Below are positions 47,241 through 58,382 of a stretch of DNA of 64,000 nucleotides, piece after piece. The stretch is taken from assembly GCF_014805625.2 (NCBI RefSeq), contig NW_023998440.1, positions 3,033,767 to 3,097,766 on the forward strand, given 5' to 3'. The notes beneath the pieces were generated by a model. The model saw only the letters and a list, made by a program, of their open reading frames with translations, did not search any database and was not told where the DNA came from. The stretch is from Glossina fuscipes. Taxonomy: Eukaryota; Arthropoda; Insecta; Diptera; Glossinidae. Numbering within the stretch: position 1 is the stretch's first letter; every line of letters starts with the position of its first letter. The position numbers were made by a program, and so were the translations under genes.

Positions 47241-47764
47241 TCCTTAAATCTGTGGTTGTTCACAACAAATTATTCTAAACGCAAATTTTAAATCTTACAA
47301 AAAAGAAGATTGCTTAACAATTCTGTGAACAATAGCATAGAACCCAAATTTGACACAGGTGTTTTTTTGTTTTTGTTCCATTTGCAAAACTAGAACTACA
47401 AGTATTTCTTCGGTCGCAATAATACTGAGAGCTAGATAGGGCTATAATAACTTGCTATATATATATATATATATATAAATATATATCTGCTGTATTCTTA
47501 TCTGTTTAGAATTCCACGCTTTGTACAAGCACTGCCGTTCAATTCAGACTTTGATTTCAATCGTCTAGTTTGAATAAATCTGAACTCTTTAAATTTATTT
47601 TACCCAATGGAATCGTTGGATTTTATTCGATTGTATATTTATGCATGCATTTGCATGTGACTATATTAACGTGAATTATAATGTTAGGAAAAGTTTCACA
47701 ACTTTTTCGAATACACAAAATGAGTTAAATAATAAATAATTTTGTCTGCAAACTTCACAGAATT
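47241..47764. other. Upstream region of the transporter gene
   Basis: (TA)n at 47455-47477. The bases before the ATG at 47765 read CTGCAAACTTCACAG, an acceptable splice acceptor, so a non-coding 5' exon farther left is possible. Confidence 0.4.
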
Positions 47765-49600
47765 ATGGACGCAGAAGTACCGGAGGTACCTGATGGCGGC
47801 TGGGGATGGGTTATTGTGGCGGCAGTGGCCTTGATTAATGTAAATACTTTTATTAAAATTGAAAAGAAAACTCTGTCTTTTATGAAAAATATTATTGCAA
47901 TGTTAGATGACGAATCAATCGATCCTGTCGGTCTACGGTTTATTATTTGGTACGCAATTAACGCACATGCAACAGGAAACATTTACTACCGCTCTGATAA
48001 CAAATTTAAATAGTTTGGCTTTAAATTTCTCCGGCCTATTTATTGGACCCGCTATTAAAAGTTTTAAACCACGCAGCGTAGCTGCCAGTGGTTGCATTAT
48101 GGTATCATTTGGATTACTTTTGTGCGCTTTCGCTACCGCAGGTTGGCACTTTATCATAGGCTACAGTTTATTCGTAAGTATACAATTCTTACTTTTAGAT
48201 AGGGATAGAACAGATGAAAACTGTTTTCATTCCTTCAAGGTCGGCTTTGGTTTGGGTCTAATAGCTCCCTCCACGTTTGTATCCATTAATAGTTATTTCA
48301 ATTCAAAACGTGGCCGAGCCGTTGGTGTTTCCCTTGCTGGTGCGGGCCTGGGGCAAGTTTTTATTCCCCATATCGTACGTTACTTTTTGGATCATTACGG
48401 TTTTCGCGAAGCAGCACTCGCCATGTCTTTACTATCTTTAAGTGGGGTTAGTAGCTATGAAATTTTTATATACATGAAACTACTTTCGATAACGCACTTT
48501 TTTGCTCTTTCTTTAGCTTGTAGGAGCGTTCCTTCTTAAGCCTTTAAGTGCTAATAATACAAATTCAGTGAAACACAACAACCGCCAGCATATAAAGCTA
48601 CTCCTTGAAGACTCGAATCAATCCAGAAAAGATGATATTTTGGAAATTAAAATCAGTACAAACATTGAAACAGGGCAGATTGCCGATGATAAACTTTATC
48701 GAAAGCATAAGCAATATATCACTTTGTTGCCTTCCAGAGATAAAATCTATCAAGAGACCACCATTCAAGCGGTGAAACATGAAGCGCTCTTTAAGAAATT
48801 AAGAGATCGCCTGATCCAAGCTTTAGACTTGGAATTATTAAAAGATCCGATATTTTGGAATATGATTATAGGCATGGCTCTAGTCTATACATCAACCATT
48901 AATTTCTCTATGATATTCCCCAGCTTTCTACAGGTATTTTGATAGCTTAAAAAATCTTTTCCCTCTTTTAATTACTTCCTTCTCATTTAGTACACCGCCA
49001 ATTTGAGCAGGTCAACGACAGCTGCTTGTATGTCTATAATGGCCGGCGCTGATATTGTTTGTCGTTTGCTTCTGCCTTGCATAACAGACAAACTGAAAAT
49101 TCCTTATCGCCTAATATTCTTATTGGGTACGATGGGCTTGCTGGTATCCAGAACTGGTATGTCTGCTTGAAAACATATTATAAGAATTCTTTCAATAATG
49201 TTAACCTTTTACAGCTTTAGCTGAATCTTCTGATTTTATTACAATTGTGGTCATGTCCATATTTACTGGTATGACCAAATCGGCCACGGTCCTTAACAAT
49301 AACCTCACCATTTCTGCTTATTGCAAACCGGAAAAACTGCCTGGAGGTTTAGGTTTAAATATGATCTCTAAAGGGCTTCTAGTTATAACAGTGGGACAAA
49401 TGTTAGGTTGGATCCGTGATCTTACGAACTCATATGTTCTTTGTCTGCATGCGCAAAACTGTTTATTGCTTTTGGTTATCGTTGCCTGGGTAGCAGAGAT
49501 GCTATATATTTATCGCAAACAATCGTTGGCCAAAAGACGTGCTATTGAAGAAACCAATAATACAACAACAACAAAACCAACTGCAGCTATTAAAGTTTAA
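47765..49600 (+). CDS. Monocarboxylate transporter-like protein (SLC16/MCT family)
   Basis: Six exons: 47765-47839, 47907-48173, 48240-48446, 48517-48933, 48991-49156, 49215-49600. All junctions are GT/AG, introns are 57-70 bp, and the joined frame encodes 505 aa. The N-terminus carries the MCT signature PDGGWGWVIV (residues 9-18) at the first membrane helix. The second family motif, YFNSKRGRAVGVSLAGAGLG, follows in exon 3. A long polar loop (about residues 190-295) divides the two halves, as usual for the 12-helix major-facilitator fold; the second half begins with NMIIGMALVYTSTINFSM. It would sit in the plasma membrane and carry small carboxylates, often with a proton, but the substrate cannot be read from sequence and many insect paralogs are orphans. 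The C-terminal tail is Thr/Lys-rich. No breaks were found. The neighbour downstream is a pseudogene cluster. Confidence 0.92.
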
Positions 49601-50129
49601 CACTGTGAAGACTGATTTTTCTTTTCGCTCGAAGCCTGCTTTTAAAATGCATTCGTTTTAAGTATTACTAATAGTAACATAGAATGTAAGCAGATTTACA
49701 TTTTAGTTTTAACATATGCATACACATAATATTGTGATATTATTCCCATTGTTTTACACCATATAACTCATAAATATTTTACGAATTTTTAAAACTCGTT
49801 TGATATGTAAAAAATACTACTTGATTAAAATAAGTTGTTTACTTACTTATCTTTGACTGGCGTATTTTTTTAATCCACTTAACAGTTCAGACGAGCAAGT
49901 CCAAGTTTATATCTATCGTATGGCCTAATGGACAGGAACAGTGGCGATCAAAACGGGATACTTGGTTTCAATCCTTAGCGCGATACATCGTATTTTAGTT
50001 TTTCCACAACCTACCCCTATCCCTAACTTGTGTTTATTCTTAACCTAGTTAACAGTTTAAGGCCGGTTTGCATTTAAATTTCTGAATTTTGTGGATTTGA
50101 GCGAGGCGAGAGGTTTTTTATATATGCCT
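49601..50129. other. 3' UTR of transporter gene and spacer
   Basis: AT-rich; no canonical AATAAA close to the stop. Nothing else recognisable. Confidence 0.4.
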
Positions 50130-50850
50130 TTTTCACGAAGACGCACTTATTTTTAGTTCTTTTGAGAGATTGGCGTAACAATTCAGCCTGCTTTGCTCTT
50201 CCAATGCCTTACAAGAATTGGTGGCGGGCCCGTGGCATACTTTCCATATATTCATACAAATGCTTGAAATATAATATATAATCTTTTTTATATAAATGTA
50301 TAAAAAATATGCATTCATCTCCCCTTGGACGTCTCCTCAATAGTTTTATACAATTTTTATGATTATTATTTATTCAGGATAAAACAAATATTCTCTATGA
50401 ATTGACCATCTTTGTAGACCAAGTCGTACCACTTCTCAATGTGCTCTGTAGGACTTTTAACAAATATTACAGTCCACAATCTCATAAGCTGTTGTGATGT
50501 TAAAGCATCTAGACAACCCGACAAATCCAATAGCGCTTCCACCAATTGTGATTCTTGCAAACATAATTCATTTCTTGTTTTCGTGAGGTCGCACATATTA
50601 GCCAATATTCCAACCAAAATCTCAGTCGGCGTTGCTGGCGAATATTGAACAGCTTTAGGTAATTGGCAGCTTCGTGTTTGTCGACATTCTGATAAGCGGC
50701 ACCCAACAATAAAAGTCCCATATAATTATTGGGTTCGTACTTCAAGACCAACTAAAAGTAATTTGGCAAAGTGAACTAAATGAAAATTTTTAAAAACCCA
50801 CTTCATTTCCTGGCGTATCTCACAACCACGGGCACACAATAGCGGCAAAA
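50130..50850 (-). pseudogene. TPR-protein gene fragment (possibly SKI3/TTC37-like)
   Basis: On the minus strand an exon-like piece ending EIRQEMK (about 50810-50840) is followed by an intron-like gap, then LKYEPNNYMGLLLLGAAYQ (from about 50748). The latter is a tetratricopeptide helix pair like those starting SKI3/TTC37-type proteins, which support the cytoplasmic exosome. After NYLK the frame shifts by a small deletion and continues as AVQYSPATPTEILVGILAN to a stop at 50366. A farther segment near 50130-50285 (YMESMPRARHQFL, stop, GIGRAKQAELLRQSLKR) may belong too. Only about 130-180 codons of a protein that is normally over 1000 aa remain, with a frameshift, so this is a broken duplicate. 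It keeps an intron, so it is not a processed copy. Identity of the parent is tentative. Confidence 0.55.
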
Positions 50851-50863
50851 GTGCATGCATTAA

Positions 50864-52085
50864 ACTAAACAAGAGGATCCAACCAAACTGATCGAAAAGA
50901 AGAATGCCAACGTCCGACGGACTAATACTTTGTTGTACGAAGAGTTTGAACCGAAACTAGAAAAGTTAAGACGTGAGAAATGGGCATACATGGAATACCA
51001 GAAAATTTGCCGAGGCATAGACTATTTGACAAGAGTTCACATATCATAAATTATATCATTTAAAATATAAAGCCAGTTTAAAATAAATAGAGACCAATAA
51101 TAAGACATTAAGAGGTCGTTTGAGACAGCTAAACAAAATATAATAAATAATAATGAAGAACATGAGAGGATTAGAGAAAAAACTAAAAAGTTGCCTTAAG
51201 GGAAGTGGAAGTAGAACTGCAACGGGAATTAATGAATGAGGGAAAAGCTGCAAGCAACCTAAAAACTAGTCAAAGTACTATCGACCAGGAAGACAAGAGG
51301 TTGAAAAGCGTAGTGAAAAAATCTTTGCAGTTGAAGCAGAACAAAATGAATAAAACTAAAAAAAAAAAAAACGTATTCAAAAATTTAAAAAAGGCCGACT
51401 GTGGGGATTCTTTAGCATACGAACAGGCGCAGAAAAAAATAAGAAGCCGTTAGCTAAGCATTCGTTGCGGGACCAATTAATGAGTAAGTATAAAATGGAA
51501 AAATTATCAATAGCTTTCAAGGCCGACTATCAATTTCATATGTCAAGCAAAGTCTGAGGCGCAGGCGCTTATTAAAACCCCGGATATGGAATTAAAACGC
51601 AGTCGTCAGTTGTTGCATCAGAAGGAAAGCAAAACGCAACTTAATGATCCTGCGTATACGAAAGCCAACAATTTACAAGATGACTCCTTTGAACGTAAAA
51701 ACGGCAATTGCAGGAGCAATTGGATCGTCGCAATGCTTATAATTGCAGCATCGTGGCCTAGAGCAAGATTTCGATCGTTCCAAAGTTCGCGGCAGGGTTG
51801 GTAAATTATTCGATGTATTCAATGAAGAGTATTGCTTGACTTTAATGACGACAGGCGATGGTAGTGCAAGTTAGTTTGAAGTTCCGTAAAACTAACTTCC
51901 AAATCATTGTTTGTTTTTTTCTTATTTAGCTTTACAAAAAGGCCAATTGGAACAGCGTGTTACCATTACACCCATTAACAAAAGAACACGCCTCGCCATC
52001 CAAAAAGAAGTCGTTGATTTTGCTCAAAATTTGATAGGAAGTCAAAGCAGCACTGTAGCGTGCCATTTGGTCAATGGGTGTTATT
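50864..52085 (+). pseudogene. SMC2: SMC2 (condensin) gene fragment
   Basis: The pieces are in SMC2 order: LIEKKNANVRRTNTLLYEE and EKLRREK..YMEYQKICRGI (50888-51030), GKAASNLKTSQSTIDQEDKR (51244-51303), KKADCGDSLAYEQAQKK (51391-51441), MELKRSRQLLHQKES (51586-51630), SKVRGRVGKLFDVFNEEYCL (about 51780-51840) and KGQLEQRVTITPINK (51937-51981). SMC2 is the condensin ATPase arm; these correspond to part of the N-terminal coiled coil and the hinge, while both ATPase ends are missing. Stops (for example after TRVHIS near 51048) and several frame changes make it non-functional. An intron-like gap (about 51862-51928, ending TTCTTATTTAG) is retained, so it arose by DNA duplication rather than retroposition. 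It starts about 15 bp from the divergent TPR fragment. Confidence 0.85.
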
Positions 52086-52682
52086 TCTGAACTTTTCCCA
52101 AAACTTGACTTACAAATAGAAACGTTTAAATATGAAGACTTATTATTCTGCTTTATTAATTTATCCATTAAAAAAGTACGTAACGCTTTTCCTTACCGTA
52201 TTTTACGTGGCACGTAATTGAAGTAAAGAAGACGACATGGTATCGTTATCTAGGCAAAACGATTAATAATAGTCTTCAAATTCATCGGGAACTTGGGGCT
52301 ACACATACTTATTTATATGGTAATCAGAAACAGTTCGCGCTTACATTAATCAAATCTCGACACTATTATGTACGAAATATGATCACAACGCAATCAATGT
52401 TTCTCATTCTCACTGTAAATTTGTCTTTCAGTTTTCCCAATTACTTTACAGTCTCCTTTCTAGGTTAAAAAATTCTTGAATGCCATTCGGATTTTAGCCA
52501 AGTTTTTATGTCATTGAAAATGCAGATTAATACGTTTGCACAATGTTCAATATCTCGTCCTACTAGGAATATTTTCAGTGCAAGTTTACATATTCGACGT
52601 TACGGTCCGATGGATAATTGAATTTAAATTATTATTTTTTACAAAGATCTATTTCTCATATTCATTTTACATTGTAAGCATT
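52086..52682. other. Spacer and 3' UTR of the proteasome gene
   Basis: AT-rich. On the minus strand an AATAATAATTT cluster follows the Prosbeta1 stop by about 50 nt and may act as a non-canonical poly(A) signal. Nothing else seen. Confidence 0.4.
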
Positions 52683-53458
52683 TTATTGAGCTAAATAATT
52701 TGGTTCGCCTGTTAAAGTATTAAAGAAAACTTTACGCTCAATACCATCGGCTGTAATAACACCAATCCGCACCACACCGCCAGAACTACCATCGTGAAAC
52801 ATAGCATGTCTGATAGCTGGAAAAAAGCATAAATGCTTCAGATTTCTAACATAAAATAAAGGCAGATCAAAGAACCTTTTTTTACAAATTCAATGCAATC
52901 ATCTTTCTTCATGCCTGGACGAAAGAATTCCCTCACGAAACCATAAATGTAAGTAGAACCGGAACCACCGATTGTTAAGGGCTCACGTTTTAACATGCCA
53001 CCTAAAGGTATAGAATAAACTTGACCACCAAATTTTTTATCCCAGCCGGCCACAATTATGCCGGCGACTAAAGAGTCACGATAATTGTAGCAATAATTCC
53101 GAAATTCTGAAGCTGCTTCTGATACCAAAGGTTCTTCACCAGTACGAGTTTCGTGGTAATTTAGAGAATACGATACTATATCGGCAATGGCCTGAGTATC
53201 GGCAGCTGAACCGCTGCGACAACAGTAAATTTTGTCAGAAATACGAGTTAACTTATCGGTAACTCGATTGGCGACGTAAGGTCCGTTACTGGTGCGTGAA
53301 TCTGCGCCAATAACAACACCACCATCAAATTCCACAGCCATTATGGTGGTCTAAACGGGGTGTAGAACATTTCTTTCTTTTATTTTTAAGTTTGTTTTCA
53401 ATTTACAACTTACGCCGGTACTGAGGGGTTCGTCCATCCATTCGTTACCAAAAACCAT
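52683..53458 (-). CDS. Prosbeta1: Proteasome subunit beta type-6 (beta1, caspase-like)
   Basis: Three exons on the minus strand: 53458-53414, 53350-52876, 52816-52683; introns of 63 and 59 bp have GT/AG ends. The joined frame is 217 aa. A short 15-residue propeptide ends in LSTG, and self-cleavage before TTIMAVEF exposes the catalytic threonine (mature T1, residue 16). Mature D17 (IGADSRTS) and K33 (NRVTDKLT) complete the active site. The body shows [20 protein letters not shown] and the [11 protein letters not shown] loop, both typical of beta1. The subunit works in the beta ring of the 20S core in cytoplasm and nucleus, cutting after acidic residues. The propeptide and C-terminal tail (ending EPNYLAQ) are on the short side, otherwise it is intact. 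Beta1 rather than beta1i or other beta subunits is clear from these motifs. Confidence 0.97.
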
Positions 53459-54959
53459 ATTTATCCTTTTTACGAATTTAAATAAATTACAGAAAAGTGT
53501 GAATCGCTCTAAGAATGACTCTTGTTTTAGTTGCTAATATTGCCAAGTAGTAAAGAAATTTTCCCTCAGGTCAAGCGCAATGTTGCCACACCGTTCTAAT
53601 CGCTATAACTGAAGACGCGAAAAACAAAAAAAGTTTTTTTTCTTTATTTTTTCTTCAATTCTTGATTTCGTTTTTCTGATTATTAAGATTCCAGTTTTTG
53701 TTTTATTTATCGTAGTTGTTGTTACGAGTCTCAGTTTTGATTGAATATTTGTTTTACTACTCCATAAACAAAAAATATATCGAACGTATATGCAGCTAAA
53801 ATTGTTTTTTATTAGCATTATAAAGCGTTTAATTGTGTTTTCAGCTGAACAGATAGATTCCACAACAACTAATTACTTATTGTGCTTTGAATTTTCTTCG
53901 TATGCATGTGTGTATGTAGTAAATTTTCCTCCTCTTTACTTTAATGCTGAGGGAATGAAAGTCTTAAACAATAGAAGTTTTCTGTCGTTGAGAAAAAACA
54001 TAACTGTATCGCTGTTAGCAAGTAGACAATGCTCTAATTGTTAGAAATTTTGGCTGGGATTGGACAAGCCGTTTACGTGGCTCATTAGCCCTGCTTGCTA
54101 AAAAGAACAAAGGAAATAAATCGAGAATTTTATATTTAAACAAAAAAAAAAAAAACTTCTTTTTTGGCAGTGTAGCCAATATTCTCCACAGTCTGTACAT
54201 CTAAAATAAAAGTAAAAATTTTAGTATCATGTTATAAATTAAAAAAATTATTAAACTAAAATTCATTTTATGAACATTCAATGCAAGTCATGTTTATGTA
54301 CGTAAATTAACTTATTTTTTCTGCTAACTTAACTTTTTAAACTATTTTCTATTTCCTTGTCCTATCTAAGGCGTTTAAGGTGTACCGCTATATTTATAGT
54401 TATTTTTTTCAAATTGTTTTTTAGTACATTTGCCCAAAAATAAAATAGAAAAAAAATATTAAAATAATTTACTTGTAAAACAAATATATTTAAAAAGTGA
54501 TATATATAGCGTCTTATATTCAGAAATTTAAATTCTGCTCAAACTATGTCAGCTCTGTTGATCTTCTATTGAGACATAGAAGAGTAGATAAAAAAGGAAA
54601 AAGTAAGTCAAAAAACGTAAAAAAACAAACAGAAAACGAAATCCACCGTCATCGTCACGAAGTTCCACTATTTTAAAGAAATCGCACACAATTATATTAA
54701 ATTTAATAAACAACTAAATACTTCTTAAACAAATATGTTTAGTAAGAAATTTATTTAAAAAATATTTGATCTATGAAAATCTATAATTATCGCTTCTTAA
54801 GAAAAGTCCATTATCTCTTTTCGATAATCATTAATTTAATTTGTTTGATATAAAGGAATTAACAAGTATTGATAATTATCCGTTTTTTCGGCTTTGTTTC
54901 AGTCGCTGATGTTTGCATAAAAAAGAAAAGTAGACGAAACGCAATAATCAATATTAGAC
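53459..54959. other. AT-rich non-coding DNA
   Basis: Begins with the Prosbeta1 5' region; no clear core promoter. Low-complexity AT DNA without other features. Confidence 0.4.
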
Positions 54960-55240
54960 CACCATACTCAGGTCTTTTCGTATCAAAGACTCTGGATCAT
55001 ACTCAGGTCTGTTCATATCAAAGTGTTTGAATTATACTCAGCCCTTTTCGTATTGAAGCCTTTGGAGACAATCATACTCGGGTCTTTTCATATCAAAGGC
55101 TTTGGAATCGTACCCAGGTCCTTTTATAAGAAGCGTTTTTGATTATACTGCAACACGTGAGTTTTTTCATGTCAAGGTTTTTGAATCATACTCGTGCCTT
55201 TTCATACCAAAGCTTTTTTAGACCGTCACGCGTTTCACGA
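54960..55240. repeat. Degenerate minisatellite (~35-45-bp units)
   Basis: ATCATACTCAGGTCTTTTC followed by (A/G)TATCAAAG.CTTTGGA recurs about six to seven times with variation (near 54962, 54996, 55034, 55073, 55109, 55185). Just to the right, AAAAGCAACGCCAAG is also duplicated (about 55278-55314). Confidence 0.8.
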
Positions 55241-55834
55241 CCAAATATCACAAAATATTAAAAGTAACGTAAAATGTTAAAAGCAACGCCAAGATGTCAA
55301 AAGCAACGCCAAGCAAGATAATAAGATCTGTTAAATTTTCATTTATATAATTTAACTTATATAATACAATAATGAAATAAATGAATAAATATGCATCCAT
55401 CTGCAATCCAACTGCTGCAGCTTTTATTTATTTTCATCGAAAGTCCTCCAGCTTCTGTTTAGATTCATCGAAATTCCTCCTGCGTTTGTTTCGAATCATA
55501 GAACAAGTTGCAGCTTTTGTACATTTTCATCGAAAATCTTGTAGATTTTTTTTAAATACGCATCGTTTACAACTATTAAAGAAGCCGCCAGGTATACACC
55601 CCAAGTTTTCACAGGATATAATGAAAAGCTGCTTTAGAAACGCGGAACTTCTGCATAAGCCGCCGTTTGTAAATAGTAGAAACTTCTTTTGAGATAGCGC
55701 GATGCACGTTTGCTGGGCGTAAAAGGGGAAAGTGTACATCGGGCTCTGGTTGGTCGCCAGTTAGTGTTGATGATAACGTATGTTTAATATTTTGCTTGCT
55801 CGTAATGCTAGCGCTATGTGAAGGAAGAACATAG
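55241..55834. other. Non-coding DNA with a short duplication
   Basis: GCAGCTTTTATTTATTTTCA, then TCGAAA, near 55417 is repeated as GCAGCTTTTGTACATTTTCATC near 55511. The 103-codon open frame here spans this repeat and is not convincing. Confidence 0.45.
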
Positions 55835-56557
55835 CTATCTCCAGACGTTGAAATTGTTGCAAATTGGGGAGGAAGACTTCTTTAAGATCCATTGGTAAGT
55901 CGCAATTGCATGGCCAAGGCGAATTCTATAAGAGGTTTGGATCATAATTTTCTCAACATTTCTTGGATATAAAAATGGAATTAATTGAGGGTTAATAGAA
56001 AAGTAGTGCTTATGATGGTATTGTAGATTTCCTTCCGTAATTTTCTCTTTAACTTTTCTTCCAATAATTCCTTTGCGACGTACAAACAATACTCAATTGC
56101 AGATGGTGACTTTCGAATTTTCTTGGGAATAATAATCTTTCTCAGATCTTCACCGAGAATAGATTTGTTTGAATTAAGAAGTTTGGGAACGTTTTAACTT
56201 TTAACTCATAAAGTCTATTTCCTAAAACTGGGAGACCAGTTTCATTTATAATATTATTTATGGGCGTCGTCCGAAAAGCATAGCAATACACCGTTTAGGG
56301 ATGTTACTAATAGATTTGCAGTTATTACCATAAATGATCTTGCTTAAAACAAGCATCTTGGTAAGATAAGCAATAGTGTTAATGTGCACATGGCTTATCC
56401 AAGCAACATGTTTATAAAATTCATCCTTATTAAAATCGAATTTTTTAAACGAAGACAGCGTGTTTTTTACACATTTTAAATAGCAGGGAAGAGGTGAAGA
56501 GAATATATTGTGATTATGTTCTACGTTAAACGGGAAATTTTGATCTTTTCTTGACAC
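55835..56557 (-). pseudogene. I-type LINE ORF2 relic (same family as at 1-959)
   Basis: On the minus strand a reverse-transcriptase thumb-like part (HVHINTIAYLTKMLVLSKII, 56400-56340) is followed by LPVLGNRLYELKVKTFPNFL in another frame (about 56200-56140). The sequence then jumps to GRKVKEKITEGNLQYHHKH, which equals GRKVKEKIAEGNLQYHHQL of the copy at the left edge. The whole RNase H domain between these points is deleted. The 3' end is truncated at SSSPIC, before the Cys/His cluster. Several frameshifts. Confidence 0.85.
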
Positions 56558-56560
56558 CGC

Positions 56561-57102
56561 GAAACGACTGATTAGAATTTTATCAAGAATGTTTTCTTTT
56601 TATTTTTTTAATAAGACCAATATTTCCAATATTTTCTGAGTCACCTAACGGCCCATTTTAATTAAAATGCTTCTTCTTTCAGTAGTTAGTAAAGATAGTT
56701 AATGATAATGATTTACAAATTACGATGAGCAAAAAAGAAGTCAAAAGCATCAGAAAATGGTCATAGTTGAGCCTCTGACAAACGTAAAAATTTTTTGTTG
56801 TGGTTGTAATTTCCAGTTTTATTCCGTTATTATTCCGCTGTTGTAAAACAAAAACTGATCTTTGCAATTCTGCTACCATGTTTATATGATCTTTCGACAT
56901 ATTGTAAATCCAAATCTACATATGCGTTTTCCCCTTTATTTCTGGCAATGAAAAAACTCTATTTGGGACGGGTGGCAACATTTTTTTTTCTTTTTTTATT
57001 GTGTTATTTTATTAAATAATTTATAAACAAATCCTAACCTAATATAAACACGTATCTAATAAATATATATATTTGTAATAAGTTTAAATATTTTTATGAA
57101 AA
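56561..57102. other. Spacer and Rrp42 upstream region
   Basis: AT-rich; a T-run at 56981-56989. No promoter element that I can name with confidence. Confidence 0.4.
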
Positions 57103-58235
57103 ATGGCTAATATAGCTTTAAGCGAGGCCGAGAAAACATTTATTCTTCATGGCGTGGAGGTAATTATAAAAGCAATTTTAACAAATGCTTAAACAAATTA
57201 AATCTTATGTCGGCAATAGGAAGATTTTCGTGTAGACGGGCGTTCTTGTCGTGATTACCGCCCGATGGAATTGGAAACGGAGCTAGTAAATAATGCCAGC
57301 GGCTCAGCGCGTTTAAGATTAGCAAATACCGATATTTTAGTGGGAATTAAAACTGAAATTGATAAACCTTCTATTCAATTTCCTGAACGTGGAAAAATTG
57401 AGTTCTTTGTTGACTGGTCAGTTACTCTTTGCTAGCAGGTTATTAAAAAATTGCATAAATTTTTATGAACAGTTCAGCCAACGCAGCACCTGAGTTTGAA
57501 GGCCGCGGTGGCGAAGAATTAGCCTTGGAATTAGCTGACACATTAGCTAACGCGTATGAATCTTCTTTGGCTTTTGATTTAAAAGATTTGTGCATTCTTC
57601 CTGGTCAACAATGTTGGAAACTATACGTTGATATATTGGTGAGTTTGAGTCTTTAAATGAGTGAAGCACTTGTAATATTAATTTTCTTTGAAGATTTTGG
57701 AATGTGGTGGTAATCTGTTTGATGCTGTCTCTCTAGCAGCAAAAGCTGCCTTGTATAATACAAAAATACCGCGTGTTACTTCTGCTCTCATGGATGCCGG
57801 AGAAGCTGACCTAATTATTAGCGATGATCCTCACGATTCCACACGTATAAAAATTGATCATATACCCATACTGGTAACTGTTTGTAAAATTGGCGACTGC
57901 TGTGTGGTAGATCCTTCGGCAGAAGAAGAGGAATGCAGCACAGCATCAATAGTGGTAGCAGTGTCCCGTCGCGACGATTCAAGTAAAAGTGGAATTAGAA
58001 TTATTTCAGATTTTATTTTAAATGGACTGAACATTATTTTTTTAATTTTCCAGCTTTCATTTCGCACACTCATACAGTAGGTCATGGTTCTTTGCACAAG
58101 GACACAGTTTTCAATTGCCTGAAACTAGGAGTACCCGTGGCCGAACAGCTTAACGAAGCTTTAATGAAAACTTTAATACTGGAAGAAAGCGTACTAGGCA
58201 TGCAAAAAAATAGGTCTGTTGGTTTTTTGAAGTAG
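57103..58235 (+). CDS. Rrp42: Exosome complex component RRP42 (EXOSC7)
   Basis: Five exons: 57103-57159, 57220-57416, 57473-57638, 57694-57982, 58054-58235; introns 55-71 bp, all GT/AG. The joined frame is 296 aa, the usual length. It starts MANIALSEAEKTFILHGVEE and continues DFRVDGRSCRDYRPMELETE, the standard RNase PH-domain opening of exosome ring subunits. LANTDILVGIKTEI, PEFEGRGGEELALELA, CILPGQQCWKLYVDILILEC and GGNLFDAVSLAAKAAL follow in family order. The C-terminal RNase PH subdomain includes PILVTVCKIG. Rrp42 is a structural member of the six-subunit RNase-PH ring that threads RNA to the catalytic subunits in nucleus and cytoplasm; metazoan ring subunits are catalytically inactive. 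The gene is convergent with EMC7, 147 bp away. No defects seen. Confidence 0.97.
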
Positions 58236-58277
58236 TACCATTTACCAAAAACCAACTTTAAATCATGCCTCAAATGT

Positions 58278-58283
58278 TTTATT
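58278..58283 (-). promoter_or_regulatory. Poly(A) signal of EMC7
   Basis: AATAAA on the minus strand, 100 nt past the EMC7 stop and only about 45 nt inside the 3' UTR of the oppositely oriented Rrp42, so the two transcripts probably overlap at their 3' ends. Confidence 0.6.
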
Positions 58284-58382
58284 AGAAATGTTTTTATAAT
58301 TTAAAATTTTTCTATAAAATACACTTTTTTTGTTTAGCTCAATATCTTAATCTAATGCTATTTCTCTATTAACGTGTAAAGA

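Noticed and set aside
47338..47356. ACCCAAATTTGACAC string shared with the Foldback-like element arm
   Set aside because: Only 15 bp match and flanks do not align; likely chance.
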